DNA from: Cydia pomonella
Taxonomy: Eukaryota; Arthropoda; Insecta; Lepidoptera; Tortricidae
Length of the DNA: 64,000 nt
Direction: 5' to 3'
Assembly: GCF_033807575.1 (NCBI RefSeq)
Contig: NC_084723.1
Coordinates: forward strand, 5,337,247-5,401,246
The translations under genes and the position numbers were made by a program. This document shows, in pieces, positions 1 to 10,426 of this stretch; the first letter of the stretch is position 1, and every line of letters starts with the position of its first letter. The notes beneath the pieces were generated by a model. That model was not told where the DNA came from. It searched no databases and saw only the letters and a program-made list of their open reading frames with translations.

Positions 1-263
1 ATTTCGAACGAATTCATACATTTATATTCAAAAGATCAAAGTTAAACCAAACTTGAACCTTGAACTGATAGACTTAAAATAACATCAAACTGTTTGGTCT
101 AAAACTTCGGAATGCAGTCACAGTTAAAATAATAAGTTGTTGAACTCCGAAAAATGTACAAACTTGCACACTTTGAAATGCACTACAAGTTACACAATCA
201 ATTGTTGAAGTTAGATGTTTTAAGATATCCAAATGATAGGAACAGGTCAGCAAGCTCGGTTCT
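1..263. other. AT-rich sequence, nothing recognised
   Basis: No coding or repeat structure is evident here. If the ETHR reading is right, this is intron. The short minus-strand open frame in it has no recognisable domain and is probably chance. Confidence 0.5.
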
Positions 264-380
264 CCATACAAACGTAGTTACGCTCTCATTTTAAATCAAC
301 TAACTAGATTGCTCTGAAACTTAGTACTTACAATATGATAAGGTACGTATATATCTATGCCTGTAATTAGTTTATGTAGC
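264..380 (+). repeat. Dispersed repeat family A, copy 1
   Basis: The block carries 'acgctctcattttaaa' followed by a 'tatatctatgcctgtaatta' segment. The same order of blocks recurs at 38563-38660, 48559-48915 (interrupted) and 58692-58775. No ends or target duplication could be fixed, so the class is unknown; a non-autonomous DNA transposon or Helitron fragment is possible. Confidence 0.6.
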
Positions 381-483
381 TTCAGATACCATAGTTAAAT
401 ATATACAGCGAATTTAAGTTTTTCACAACAAACTTGTTTTTGCTCTATTTCGTTTGTTTTATAAGCTGGAGATATAAAAAGCT

Positions 484-660
484 AAACGGAGTTAATTGCG
501 CGTTGCCGACCGTAACACTCCGCACCCTCGTTGAGCTCTGGCAACCTTACTCACCGGCAGGAATATAACACTATGAGTAGAGTCTAGTGTTATTTTGGCT
601 GCGGTTTTCTGTAAGATGGAGGTACTTCCCCAGTTGAGCTATGCTCTAGATCTTGAGCGA
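484..660. repeat. Probable retroelement remnant, GC-richer block
   Basis: A GC-richer block stands out from its AT-rich flanks. It shares 'gcgcgttgccgacc' with the block at 53990-54200. I recognise the general sequence as a dispersed lepidopteran repeat, probably derived from a non-LTR retroelement, but no intact reading frame remains. Confidence 0.45.
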
Positions 661-1155
661 ATGTAGTCAAAATACTGTCAAATGTTTATATTATCTTCGG
701 GTTATTGACAGCGGGAAGAAGCTCATATTTTTGGATGTTTTATTACCGTGGACTATTTATCTAGAGTTTACGATATGACGATAAAACCACTGAGGTAAAT
801 ATTTGGCCAGCTAATGTCCGCTGTGGCCGTAAACCACCGCATTATAAGACTAGGAAATAATTAGTAAGGGTAATTATTTTGGCATTTGCCCTATTATTTT
901 AAGCGTCAAGATGCGGTTATTATTAATTTGAACCTTATTGTATTTTGATTTTTCGTAGTTAAGGTGCAAGGTGAGAAGAGCCGATGCCGACCTGTAAAAT
1001 TTGATTCGATTTCTACCGTTTAGCCCTCTTTTATTACGTAAGGACTATTGCTTTTTTTTGTCCATTTTCACCACTCTTTCGACTTTTTCCGTCCTCAATA
1101 TTTTTATTTTATTTGTAGATACCTAGTTTTTGTATATTCTACCTGGTAAACTTGT
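661..1155. other. AT-rich sequence, nothing recognised
   Basis: I see no gene, no repeat shared within the window and no strong inverted repeat here. Confidence 0.45.
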
Positions 1156-1259
1156 AAAATGTCTCACTTTGTCACTTGCCATAAGGATGTCTTGACAGGT
1201 TATTCGTATAGATACAAGCAAATCTCGTCCTTATGGCAAGCGACAAAGTGGGACATTTT
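1156..1259. repeat. Short foldback (MITE-like)
   Basis: Two arms of about 34 bases are near-perfect inverted copies: 'aaaatgtctcactttgtcac' at the left and its complement ending at about 1259. They flank about 35 bases of unrelated sequence. This is typical of a small MITE. The target duplication was not resolved. Confidence 0.7.
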
Positions 1260-1719
1260 CCGGTGGGAAATTTCTTGAATTCTTCCCGAGATAGGTAAGG
1301 TGATGTATTTTAAACCTTCGATGCAATTTTAATCCGTGATAATGCTACTCTAAGTAGTGTTATAAAATAATGCAACAGTGTTATTATTAATAGCAGCAGA
1401 CTACAGGCGATATGCACGATTTAAACTGCAATAATTCACGTTCCAAACGACCATTAAATAGTCCGCGTCGCTGCAAATTCGATGCACATACAATACAGCA
1501 ACACAAAAAGCCACAACCGATTGTGTGCAAATTACAGTTTCATTGGCTTGCTGAAGTTGCTGATGGATCTATCTATTATTGTTTAATACAAAGTAGTTCG
1601 AGGAGGGAATTGGTGAATGATAGTATACGCGTATGGATCAATCTAACAATGAATCATTCTGATTATTTATTTAATCGTATGGCAAACATATGGTAAAAAT
1701 AGAAACAATATAACTAATT
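1260..1719. other. No supported gene
   Basis: A 94-codon plus-strand open frame (1412-1696) is present but shows no domain, no neighbours of the same kind and no splice context. I treat it as chance and annotate nothing. Confidence 0.45.
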
Positions 1720-1945
1720 AAATGTCTACACAATACACCAGTAAGCCACTTCATGGCTTCGTCGCTCAGGGTGATCAGGTCTTCGGGAGGACCGGCGACA
1801 TAACGCGTTATAGTGCAGTCTTGAATTATGTGCTGGATAGTTTGGGCTTCCGCACCGCAGCCGCAGGCCGGAGAATCAACCCACCCACAGCGGTGTTTGT
1901 AGTAGGCGCATCGACCGTGACCAGCACGAAGTCTATTAAGTACAG
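1720..1945 (-). pseudogene. Non-LTR retrotransposon RT C-terminal remnant
   Basis: The minus-strand translation contains a cysteine/histidine block beginning LNRLRAGHGRC and continuing CGCGAEAQTIQHIIQDC. This is the pattern that follows the reverse transcriptase domain in jockey-like and related insect non-LTR elements. Only about 75 residues are left and the rest of the polymerase is missing. The fragment abuts the 3' end of a second LINE at about 1946, so the second element probably inserted into or next to it. Confidence 0.7.
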
Positions 1946-2340
1946 AATACAGAATACAGACTTTATTGGTAAATATAAACATAGTACATTTTACACGTCA
2001 TAAATCTAAAAACTATTGAGTACTTATCTATGTCCTTATCATTATATATAAGTAACAAAACAAGGAAACAGTAACATTTGTAGGTAGGTTAGGTACTAAA
2101 AACCTGTTTTCCAAACGCTGCTGGGTCAATTTCGCACCGGCGCACTCATAAAGTCGGCAATACGATAGTATGCCTGATCTATTAGAAGGGATTTAAGCTT
2201 CTTTTTGAATATCGCATCGCTGGCAGAGTCTTTGATGACATTAGGTACGGAATTGTAGGCAATTGGTCCCATGACGTCAAGTCTAATAATTCTATTATTT
2301 TTGTCTATATCTTTAGTTATATTTATCGGAAAAGTCTAGG
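1946..2340 (-). pseudogene. 3' end of a second LINE (CR1/jockey-like)
   Basis: Read on the minus strand, about 70 codons end in the pattern usual for the C-terminus of CR1/jockey-type polymerases: a YNSVPNVIKD block, then a basic FKKKLKSLL helix, with a stop at 2126-2128. A 3' UTR follows on the minus strand and ends in an AATAAA signal and a tandem 'tctgtat' tail near 1946. It is 5'-truncated, so it is a dead copy. The clade is inferred from motif style only. Confidence 0.65.
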
Positions 2341-2630
2341 AAAAAATGTGAAAGAAGTTTTCGTAAAGTATAGGTAAATTCATAAAAGCTGGCGTGACAT
2401 TTGTACTGAACTGTCAACATTTTCATAGAAAATCCGCGTTAACTCTTGTGATCGACTTATATTATAAAGTAATAAAGTTGCTTTTTAGATGATACTTAGC
2501 GTAACTTTAACTCATTTCGTAAATGATCTAAATTCAAAAGCCATGTTACATTAGCAAACCCGTATGGCTCCGCCAACTTAGAAAATTTACAGAACCGAAA
2601 AATTCTATATAATTTTCGAACCTACTCACA

Positions 2631-2765
2631 ACGTTTCACGTTAATTTAGGCGTTTGACAATTGCGACCTGAAGAGGAGAATAGCGGGACATCCGAAACCA
2701 TTTTTAACCATTTTTGCCCAGGCTGAAACGAAGCCGCTTTGAGGTTGCTCGATCAATATCGGTTT
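2631..2765. repeat. Dispersed repeat family B
   Basis: The block contains 'agcgggacatccgaaacc' and 'tttttgcccaggctgaaacg'. A diverged copy is at 18480-18560 ('gacatccggacatacg', 'cctaagctgaaacgg'). This is the style of 3' UTR debris seen widely in Lepidoptera; its origin is not proven here. Confidence 0.5.
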
Positions 2766-2942
2766 TCAATGTATTCTTAAACAACATGTTTTAAAAGGTG
2801 GTAAATAATCTCGAAAGCAAATAAAACCAGACTCCAATGAATAACAGACGTACACAATGTATTTATTGTAAACGTCTGTTGTTTTTACCGCATAATTGTC
2901 CAGTTTAGGCGACGATGTCTTGCGTCCGGCAAAAATACCGGG

Positions 2943-3700
2943 CGTCTACAAGCGGCGTAAGTTTGGATGGTCGCCTGCCGCGAGTGACCGGATTGAGAAT
3001 TGGGAACCATTGGTTGAACCATTTTGACGACCGGTGTGGCCTAGTGGGTAGTGACCCTGCCTATGAAGCCGATGGTCCTGGGTTCGAATCCCGGTAAGAG
3101 CATTTATTTGTGCGATGAGCACAAATATTTGTTCCTGAGGCAAGTGTTTTTTATGTATTTAAGTATTTATATATTCTATATATCGTTGTTTGAGTACCCA
3201 CAACACAAGCCTTCTTGAGATTACTGTGGGGCTTAGTCCATCTGTGTAAGAATGTACTATAATATTTATTTATTTATTGGTAAAGCACATGGAGGTGTTT
3301 AGACTTTAAAATATGTTACCGTTTTGCCAGAATCCGTAGCTTCGTCAATTCCTCGTGGAATTTATTAGCTCATCTGGGCAAAATAAAACTAGTGGTTCAG
3401 TGAGCTGTAGACTATGCGAACCCCCATAGCTCCATCATAAAAAAAAAAAACAAAAACTGACTCGATAAAAAATTCCCAACATAGTTTTAACTTAGAAACC
3501 AAGTAAACTGACTCCAATGTTCTCCACATTCCCTTTATTACTCTGACTAGGTTTGGATGGGTGCCAGGCGCGAGTGTGGGTGACGGGTATGGGAATAGAG
3601 AACCGTCGGTAAACCACATGGAGGCGTATGCAGATTCTAAAATATGATACCAACGTACGTTTTTTGACAAAGCCTTAAAAGTCAAATTACTATAATATGT
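2943..3700. repeat. Duplicated degenerate repeat interrupted by a SINE
   Basis: Sequence at 2961-3025 ('gtttggatggtcgcctgccg') and 3284-3330 ('cacatggaggtgtttagact') reappears in the same order and uninterrupted at 3550-3650 ('gtttggatgggtgccaggcg' then 'cacatggaggcgtatgcaga'). The first copy is therefore split by the SINE at 3026-3282, which gives the relative age of the two. Confidence 0.6.
3026..3282 (+). mobile_element. tRNA-derived SINE, family 1, copy 1
   Basis: The head resembles a tRNA gene with polymerase III promoter boxes: A-box-like 'tggcctagtgggtag' near 3037 and B box 'ggttcgaatcc' near 3080. A body with 'atttatttgtg' and 'cgttgtttgagtacccac' follows, and a 'tatttatttatttatt' tail. 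The order of blocks matches the other family 1 copies in the window. It is not a functional tRNA, because the cloverleaf cannot be completed and the body continues for about 170 bases. Confidence 0.9.
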
Positions 3701-4689
3701 AATAGCGTTGGTTTTTCATGATACTCATGAAAGATTATTGTTATTTTTACTTTGTTGCTAACAATTACAAGGGAATCTATAAAACAAGTAGGACTTGGTT
3801 TGGCTAATTTGCTTACATTCCTGCGCGTCACGCACATTCAAATAAAAAATAAGGTACTTCTTCAATATACCTATATAAACAAAAAATCATCCGTTCACAA
3901 GTAATACAACATTTTCCAGGCTTGTAAATTGGTATAGCAATGTGATAATATTTATTAACAGTGATTTCTCAAATGAACCAAATAAGTAATATGTATGATA
4001 TATGAGTGAAATCTAAAAACACATTTTTTTCTTTATTTAATAACATTTAGGTTACACACATATTAGTATTACAAATGTGATAAATAAAAATTTGAAATGT
4101 GCAAAAATATTATTACCCGTTGATTTGTATTCATACATATTTATAAGCCCTAGCTTCTACTACGAGTACATTACATTGGCCTACTAAATTGGCTAATAAT
4201 CTGCAAAAAGTAGTTAGAAAATTGGCAGCATACATGCATTAATGAAAATAACATCAAATAGTTTGAAAATGTGGACAGACTAATATACCTACATATTTAA
4301 AGGATGGTTAACACATTTTTTTTTCTCCATTTACAAAGCAATCTAATGGCAACAAATTTTTTGCACTTCGCAAAATTCCCGAGTAGTCTGATATTCCCGG
4401 CCAACACTAGGTACGGACTACGGACTCGGAACATTGGGTACGCTACGTGTGAGTGTGAGGGATTCCTCTTAAAACTTTCAAAGCGTCATTCTCAGCGAAT
4501 TCCGCGGCGTCAGCTCCTCCGGTTCATTTCCAATTCAGGCTTTATAACGGTAAGGGTTGCCACTGATATGGTTAATCTGACTTTGAAACATACAAGTATA
4601 AGATTGGTTTATGTGTTAGGCGAACCTTGTCCCATAAGTAATCAATACGTAACGTAAGTTGCAAATACTTAATTTACCTGCTACCCAAA
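3701..4689. other. No supported gene
   Basis: AT-rich DNA. A 117-codon plus-strand open frame (4304-4657) covers a moderately GC-rich block, but its translation has no recognisable domain and a biased composition. I leave it unannotated. Confidence 0.4.
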
Positions 4690-4900
4690 GGTTAAAGTTT
4701 TTTTTCGGTTTACACTCACGAGTCACTCGCTTGTGGTGAGCCTAGGTCTCCTTTCTCAAGCACTAACAGTGCAAGCAGCGTTTACGCCGTGCTTCGCGTA
4801 CTGCTGCGCAGTGTGCGACGTGGCGCACGCACTGAAAGAACCGGTTGGGGGAGGTCTTGCGCTGTCGTAGTAGGCGGGTATAGTGGTGTGTTTAGGTTTG
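4690..4900. repeat. GC-rich block, probable retroelement remnant
   Basis: A sharp rise in GC separates this block from its neighbours. It contains 'gagtcactcgcttgtggtga', a sequence I recognise as part of a dispersed lepidopteran repeat. There is no open frame of note. A CpG-rich regulatory island is an alternative, but nothing nearby looks like a first exon. Confidence 0.35.
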
Positions 4901-4911
4901 GGTCACCTAAC

Positions 4912-5072
4912 ACTTTATAGTATTTTATGCAACAGTTGTATAAGAAGGGTCAAAAAAGGCGAGTGGCGTGAGTTACAATGTGAGCCGGAGCCGAAGGCGT
5001 AGGCGAACATTGTAAAGGAATACGCCACGAGAATTTTTTGACTTACTTATACAACGTTGCATACAATATTTT
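4912..5072. repeat. Foldback element with GC-rich centre
   Basis: The outer arms 'atgcaacagttgtataagaa' and the complement near 5040-5068 are inverted copies. The centre contains 'gagccggagccgaaggcg', and a related piece is near 51458 ('gcccgaagccgaaggcgagg'). It is MITE-like. Confidence 0.55.
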
Positions 5073-5156
5073 TCCTACAAGTCAACAAAAATAAATCTTA
5101 ATTTAGGTAAACAAATTACAGCAAAAGTATATAGCCAAGACGCGCGAGCATACCTT

Positions 5157-5440
5157 GTTACGCGCCCGGCCCGCCCCGGGCCGCGGCCGGCCGGTCAGCG
5201 ACACCTCCTCGTAACTCATGAGGCCCTGGTACTTTCTACTTGCTAAATTAATTTTTTGGACAGTTTTTTCTCAATTTTGGCCACCGTAGCCTACGGAGAC
5301 TAACAAGCAACGCTAAGCGGTCTTCGTAGTCTATGGGTGTTGCTATATTACGGGTGTTACATGCGTGTTTCTGACTTATGAAGTAATTATTTTTAATATG
5401 CAACCAAATGAATATTTTGTAAGTTGGCATCAATGCACTT
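5157..5440. repeat. GC-rich palindromic patch and AT-rich tail
   Basis: 5165-5200 is almost pure G/C with overlapping CCGG and GGCC palindromes. The following stretch to 5440 has no frame of interest. The composition jump suggests an inserted repeat end. The exact family is unknown. Confidence 0.35.
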
Positions 5441-5835
5441 AGTTTAAAACTGTATTCGTTTTGGTTTTGTTAGGTTGGTAGCCAATAGCCATTAATCGCA
5501 GTAACATTATAGCTTATAAAAGCACAAGAGCTTTTATGAGGAATAGACAATATAGACTTTTCTTGAAATCTTTTATGTATATTCTTATATTCGTGTTAAT
5601 GAATGCATAAATGACAGATAACAGTAGAGGAGTAGGAAAAGCGACAAACAGCACTATGTCCACTACACTGTGACCACACTCACTGGCCTTCTGCTGAAGG
5701 ATCACAGGTTTCCATGCTGGCGACACAGCCCAGCCGCTATCCCGATTGAAATTAGGGCAACGCCCAATTAGTTTAATGTAAGCATGCCTTACGACAGTTT
5801 AAAAACACACACAGTCACACACAGACACACAGTTT
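5441..5835. other. No supported gene; CA-rich patch
   Basis: A short CA-rich simple repeat ('cacacacagtcacacacaga') lies at about 5792-5830. The sequence before it is unrecognised and has no supported coding frame. Confidence 0.4.
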
Positions 5836-5950
5836 AAAGGTTGTCTGGAAGAGATCGCTGTTTAGGGAAAAGACTCACCCAGTCTTAAACTTGTATTCTG
5901 TTATCTGTGTTTTTTTACCTGATGGTACACAATAAATAATATTTACTTAT
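5836..5950 (+). repeat. Retroelement 3' end, family C copy 1
   Basis: It starts 'aaggttgtctggaagagatc' and ends in 'acacaataaataatatt'. The same start and the same AATAAA-type end occur at 28329-28461. This is the shape of a 5'-truncated non-LTR element 3' UTR. The clade is not assigned. Confidence 0.65.
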
Positions 5951-7110
5951 TTTAATCAAATTATTCATTAATAGGTATATAAAAAAGATTATTATTATAA
6001 GACACTCTTACACATTGCTAATAATAAGAGTGTCGCAAGTTTACATATACAATAATAGTGTCTATGTCGAAAAGATCAATAAAATAGATGCTTCTCACAA
6101 AATTAAACTGGGATACTCTTACTGGGATTTGGCCATTAAAATAATGTTTTAAAGGTTAGTGATAAAGTATGATTAAGAAACTTAAATAATTATATTAAAA
6201 ATAAACATAAAATTTTAAATTTCTTCCTTTTTAGCCTAACATAATGAGCTCCTATCACTCAATTGTCAGATTTGTCAGCCACTACGAGGAAATCAATCCG
6301 CTTATTTTGTTGTACAGTAAAGATGTATGTACATTAGTCTTTCGTTTAACAAGGAGAATTAAATGACCTAAATATAGTTTTACTTTCACAGATAGATACC
6401 TATTTCATAATAATATATGCCACAGATGAATAACAAAATGAACAGTGTTTCAAATAAAGTTTTAAGTCATAATTTATTGTTTGTCCGCATTTTCGTTAGT
6501 CATAATTTGCCTTTTCTCAGAAACGTGTAACTTTTCAGGATTGCCATAAAACAAATCTAAACTAACCTAACCTATCTATAGGATAACCTTACGAAAATCC
6601 TGAGAAGTTAACGGCTTCAGAATTATAATTAATGATAATCTAACAATTACATAATGACTCTCAATAATTATGTCAAACAAAGAGATCTGTTAACATTACT
6701 TTAATTTTTAATCAAATTCGTAGTGACAACCCTATACCTACATCTCCACAACTCTTGTTACTTGCATGACTCCAGATCACACACTTCAGCAAACATAACT
6801 TTGTCTTTCATAAACCGTTTCTTACACTCAATTTCAAAGGATTCAAATTCAATATCCTCCGATTTAAATTTTCACAAGCGCAAACATAACTTTGTTGAAA
6901 ATAGCCGATTTTATTGATACCTACCCACATTTGAATAATAAATTATTTTATTTCACCCGAGTGTGCGTTTTAGTAGATTCTCTAAAACGAAATGTAAAGT
7001 TGATATATGAGTAAATTAAATTCTACGCCACGTTTCAGTTTTATACCTAAGTATAACATGAAATTTGAAATAGTAAAGATAGTAACTGCGTTTGTTTATT
7101 TTCTATTCCT
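5951..7110. other. AT-rich sequence, no supported gene
   Basis: A small hairpin ('gacactctta' with its complement) lies at about 6003-6034. The 64-codon plus-strand frame at 6723-6917 shows no domain and is probably chance. Confidence 0.45.
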
Positions 7111-7128
7111 CCCCCCCCCCCCCCCCCC
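7111..7128. repeat. Homopolymer of 18 C
   Basis: Eighteen consecutive C residues follow a pyrimidine-rich lead. Such a run is exceptional in this AT-rich background. It could form unusual structures or reflect assembly or sequencing length error. Confidence 0.9.
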
Positions 7129-7513
7129 TCGAGCCATAAAGCTTGGCAATAAAGTTTTATTGTAGGTATAACCAGTCACGTATACAGTCCATACATTGAA
7201 AAGTCGATTGTAACTAACAGCGGGGCCTCTATTTGACACGCACGCAAAAATTAGCGCGATATTTTTTTCAGTTAATATGTATTTAATAGCACTTTTTTTG
7301 TATTTAGAACGCCAGTAATGCTTTTTGATATTTGTTCTTTTTTTTTATATGTACCGTGTTTGTTTTGATTTCCGTTAATTTCAAGGGTACATCCCTGAGC
7401 TTAAATTAAGTGACTTTCTCAAAGACACCGGTATTCTAATTAACTCTATTTCGGAGATAATCAATAATTATTTTTTATCTTATAAGGCCGTTACGAGCGT
7501 GTACACTAGCCTT

Positions 7514-7600
7514 AGGGCCTGTTTACTTATTGATTAGTGTTTAGTATGAGTTCATACATTTGCTACTGAAAGTAAGTACTTTCTTCGAAATGACATTGAT
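7514..7600. repeat. MITE family D, degenerate half copy
   Basis: The block starts 'agggcctgtttacttattga' and continues 'ttcatacatttgctac'. These are the terminal and internal blocks of the elements at 22831-22921 and 47464-47570. The right terminus is not found, so the copy is truncated. Confidence 0.55.
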
Positions 7601-8355
7601 ATGTCACAGTTTTCAATTGTTTGGTTGAGTTTAAATGTAAGTCCCGTGTTACAGCAACGCTATAAGCAACATTTAATTACTTTTTATAAAAAAAAGTTAT
7701 ATATAATTTTTTGAAAATTAACTATGCCATTTAAACGTACTTACCGATACTCCGAAGTTAACGGAATTCATACTACTATATGTATGTCCAGTAGCAAGCT
7801 ATCCAGTGGCCGAGGCCGGAAAAGAACCGTCAGCTTAATACGCGGCTAACGTCCTGACCAGTTGACCACTATACCGCCCGACCCCATCCAAGGTTTTTTT
7901 TAGTATATGACATCTGTTGCTTATTATTATTAAAAAAATATCATCAAGTAACTATTGAAAATACGAAAATAACCTTTATTTACACGTGAAACCCCCAAAC
8001 CACTTCGTCGTGTCTTTGAATACGATACCATTATGATACACATATTGATATCGAGTGCACTTCGAGGTGAAACGAAACGTGTCTACTCATAAAATCCCGA
8101 GAAGTTCATACGTTTGAAAGGTTCGTTTCGAGACATAGACTACCATACATGGACACTGCTTTATGAGGAATAAAAGATGAAACTTGCGATGATAACGGAT
8201 ACGCGCGGGTTTTGATGTTTTTCGTCAATATCTCTGAAAGTATACTTCTGTTTGAAATTTCACTTGTCACATCCCTCGGCTTTATCATTGAGAGGCAATA
8301 TACTTACCCGCAGATTCGCACGGTGTAATAAATCAGTTAAATTGACGCTCTTTAG
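7601..8355. other. No supported gene; tRNA-like scrap
   Basis: 7797-7885 contains 'cagtggccgaggccgg' and, on the minus strand, an A-box-like 'ggtatagtggtcaactgg'. A similar block lies at 17195-17250. This may be a scrap of another SINE head. The rest is AT-rich and unrecognised. Confidence 0.35.
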
Positions 8356-8623
8356 AGCTTACTGACAATCTACACGTGCATCCTGTGGGTGAAGTTTACA
8401 CAACGAGCCTATAACGCATTGCGCGTTCAATATAATAACATCTTGAGGATGCTGTTGCGGCTGCCGAAGCACTGCAGCGCGTCCAGCATGTTCGCTGAGG
8501 TGGGAGTAGATGATTTTTTTTGCCATTAGGCTTAAAAGAATCATCTCCATGCTGAGACGGGTACTCGGCAGCAGCAACAGTCTTCTCAGGGTGTTGGCTA
8601 AGCGCTTCGACTGCCAGTTATAA
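8356..8623 (+). pseudogene. LINE reverse-transcriptase C-terminal fragment, frameshifted
   Basis: The plus-strand translation carries the region after the RT core of non-LTR polymerases: ILWVKFTQRAYNALRVQYNN, then a leucine- and arginine-rich LRMLLRLPKH block and SASSMFAEVGVDDF. The frame then shifts by one base at a run of eight T (about 8514-8521) and resumes as IRLKRIISMLRR with SSNSLL, stopping at 8621. Fragment size and the frameshift make it dead. No matching 5' part is nearby. Confidence 0.75.
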
Positions 8624-8637
8624 AGTTTTGGAAACCA

Positions 8638-8757
8638 TTTTGTAAGTAACCAGACCAATTGGAGGGGCCCAACCATCCCCCAGACCCACAAAAAGTTTCA
8701 GACAGACACACATATAAACTTCCAATTGGTGTGGCTACTTACAAAATGTAATAGTAA
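8638..8757. repeat. Inverted repeat downstream of the LINE fragment
   Basis: 'ttttgtaagtaaccagacca' at about 8639 and its near-complement ending at about 8756 form arms of about 26 bases with roughly three mismatches, around about 65 bases. It may be a MITE or the structured 3' UTR of the preceding fragment. Confidence 0.5.
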
Positions 8758-10289
8758 TAGTTCCCTGGGTATCATATATAAAAATCAAGAGTGAGAATAT
8801 AAGTAGTTACAATTATTTTTTTCAGCTTTAAAGCGTCTGGTAAAAGTTAACACCGGCGAAAATGGTCTGGCAATGTTGATAAAATTTTTAACAATATTTT
8901 CTAAAACATACATAAAAATCAGCCATGAAAATTTAAGAAAAGTTAGTAATATTTGTGCCGGACAAATGACTATCGGGCCAATATAGCATAGCAAGTATGC
9001 AGACATTAAAAATACATACTAACACTATATTATCCCATACATTTTAGTCATGAGAAAATAAATACTTAAGGTCTGGCGGCTCTGGGATCCTGCTCTAATT
9101 ATTTTGCCGAGTAAATTTTAGAGCGTCAAAGTTGACCTCGAATCTAACGTGCTTCGTCTATTAGGTGATCTGTGGTTCCGAGACATGCTCAAGGGATTCA
9201 TAGCATCTACATCTACGGCATGTTGTAGCGTGTATAACGTGACATGATTTGATGTTTTCAAGTTTTAATTTCATTTTTTCTGTCTGTAAATAAACTGAAA
9301 AGTTGAAGATCCTTTACTAATCGACATATTTCATGGCATATGACATGTATACTTTTTTACTTTAAATACCTGACTTAGCAAACTTTAAACTCTTTGTTGT
9401 CGAAGTAGTTATTAGGTAAGGGAGGGAGGCCTAGAACGGGTAAACTACCTATCTGAAAAGATTTAAACAATTTAGTTTTTTTTTTTTACATACGCAGTTT
9501 ATTCAAATCAACAGCATTCCCGTTATCAAACTTCAATATAAGACAAAGCGATCTGATGCACGATCGGAACCTACAAAAACTAAGGAGAATTTACATAATC
9601 ATTATATATATATAGGTACTTTGACATTAGCAATGAAACAGCGCCCACCCGCTTTAGGCCACTCTTCCCTTGGTTTATTAGTTACAGATAGTAAACTAAC
9701 ATTACGATTTCATAATTGGCTACTTGATAGTTTTTTGTAAATAATGTCAATCGATCTTGATTTTCCTGAGGATCAAATGTCTATATAGGACTCATGGCAT
9801 TTAAGCAACACAAAGGTCAGAAATGAGAGTTAAAGTCTGACGCTCGCACTCAACGATTGAAACGCCTCTGACAAAATGATATTGTAATGTGACGTCACCC
9901 CGAAATATTGCGTTTATGTATATAGTTGTTGTACAATTTAATCTTCAATAAAATGTATGGGATCGAATGGTACATTTTCTTTTTTGTTTATGAAAGTAAA
10001 ACGATTTTGGAGCCTTGTATCTCAATATATATTTTTAAATTCCAATTTTTTATAATGAATGGCTAATTTTCTATCCATTTTGTTATAATATTCAACATGT
10101 GTCAAGTACCCAATTTCGCCAAATGCTAGAGATATACGTAAGCGCGAATATAGATAGTAATATTTTAAAAGTAATAACTATGATATTACGACGTCCTTAA
10201 ACTCCCTTAGATTGAAGAGACAATTTTTTGATGCTATTCTCGTAAAATAGATAAGCATTGTCTACAAAAAGGTCGTCTAATTTAAGGAC
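8758..10289. other. No supported gene
   Basis: AT-rich sequence with a poly-T tract near 9477-9487. No repeat shared within the window and no recognisable coding frame were seen. Confidence 0.45.
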
Positions 10290-10426
10290 GACTCGCACTA
10301 GACCGGCCCGTGCCTGGGCCGAGGCGTCCGACACGTCATTCTCTATGACGGCTGATCGGTGATCACGTGGTGCTTTCCATAGAAAACGAAGCTCCGGCCC
10401 GGCCCTGGCCCGGTCTAGCGTGAGTC
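10290..10426. mobile_element. GC-rich MITE, family E, copy 1
   Basis: Terminal inverted repeats 'gactcgcactagaccggcc' and the complement of 'ggcccggtctagcgtgagtc' bound a 137-bp element with the internal blocks 'gacacgtcatt', 'gatcggtgatcac' and 'tggtgcttt'. Copies with the same ends and order are at 53711-53856 and, degenerate, at 17452-17620. There is no coding capacity. The target duplication was not resolved. Confidence 0.8.

Noticed and set aside
3026..3110. A tRNA gene (strong B box and A-box-like start)
   Set aside because: The same head plus body and tail recurs at many places in both orientations, and the cloverleaf is incomplete. It is a SINE head.
4304..4657. A 117-codon plus-strand gene
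   Set aside because: No recognisable domain, no splice or promoter context, and the flanks are repeats.
5157..5230. CpG-island promoter
   Set aside because: The GC-rich patch is short, palindromic and followed by no exon-like sequence; an inserted repeat end is more likely.
7797..7885. A distinct SINE
   Set aside because: Only a tRNA-like scrap is visible and no body or tail could be matched, so it is mentioned only within a larger stretch.
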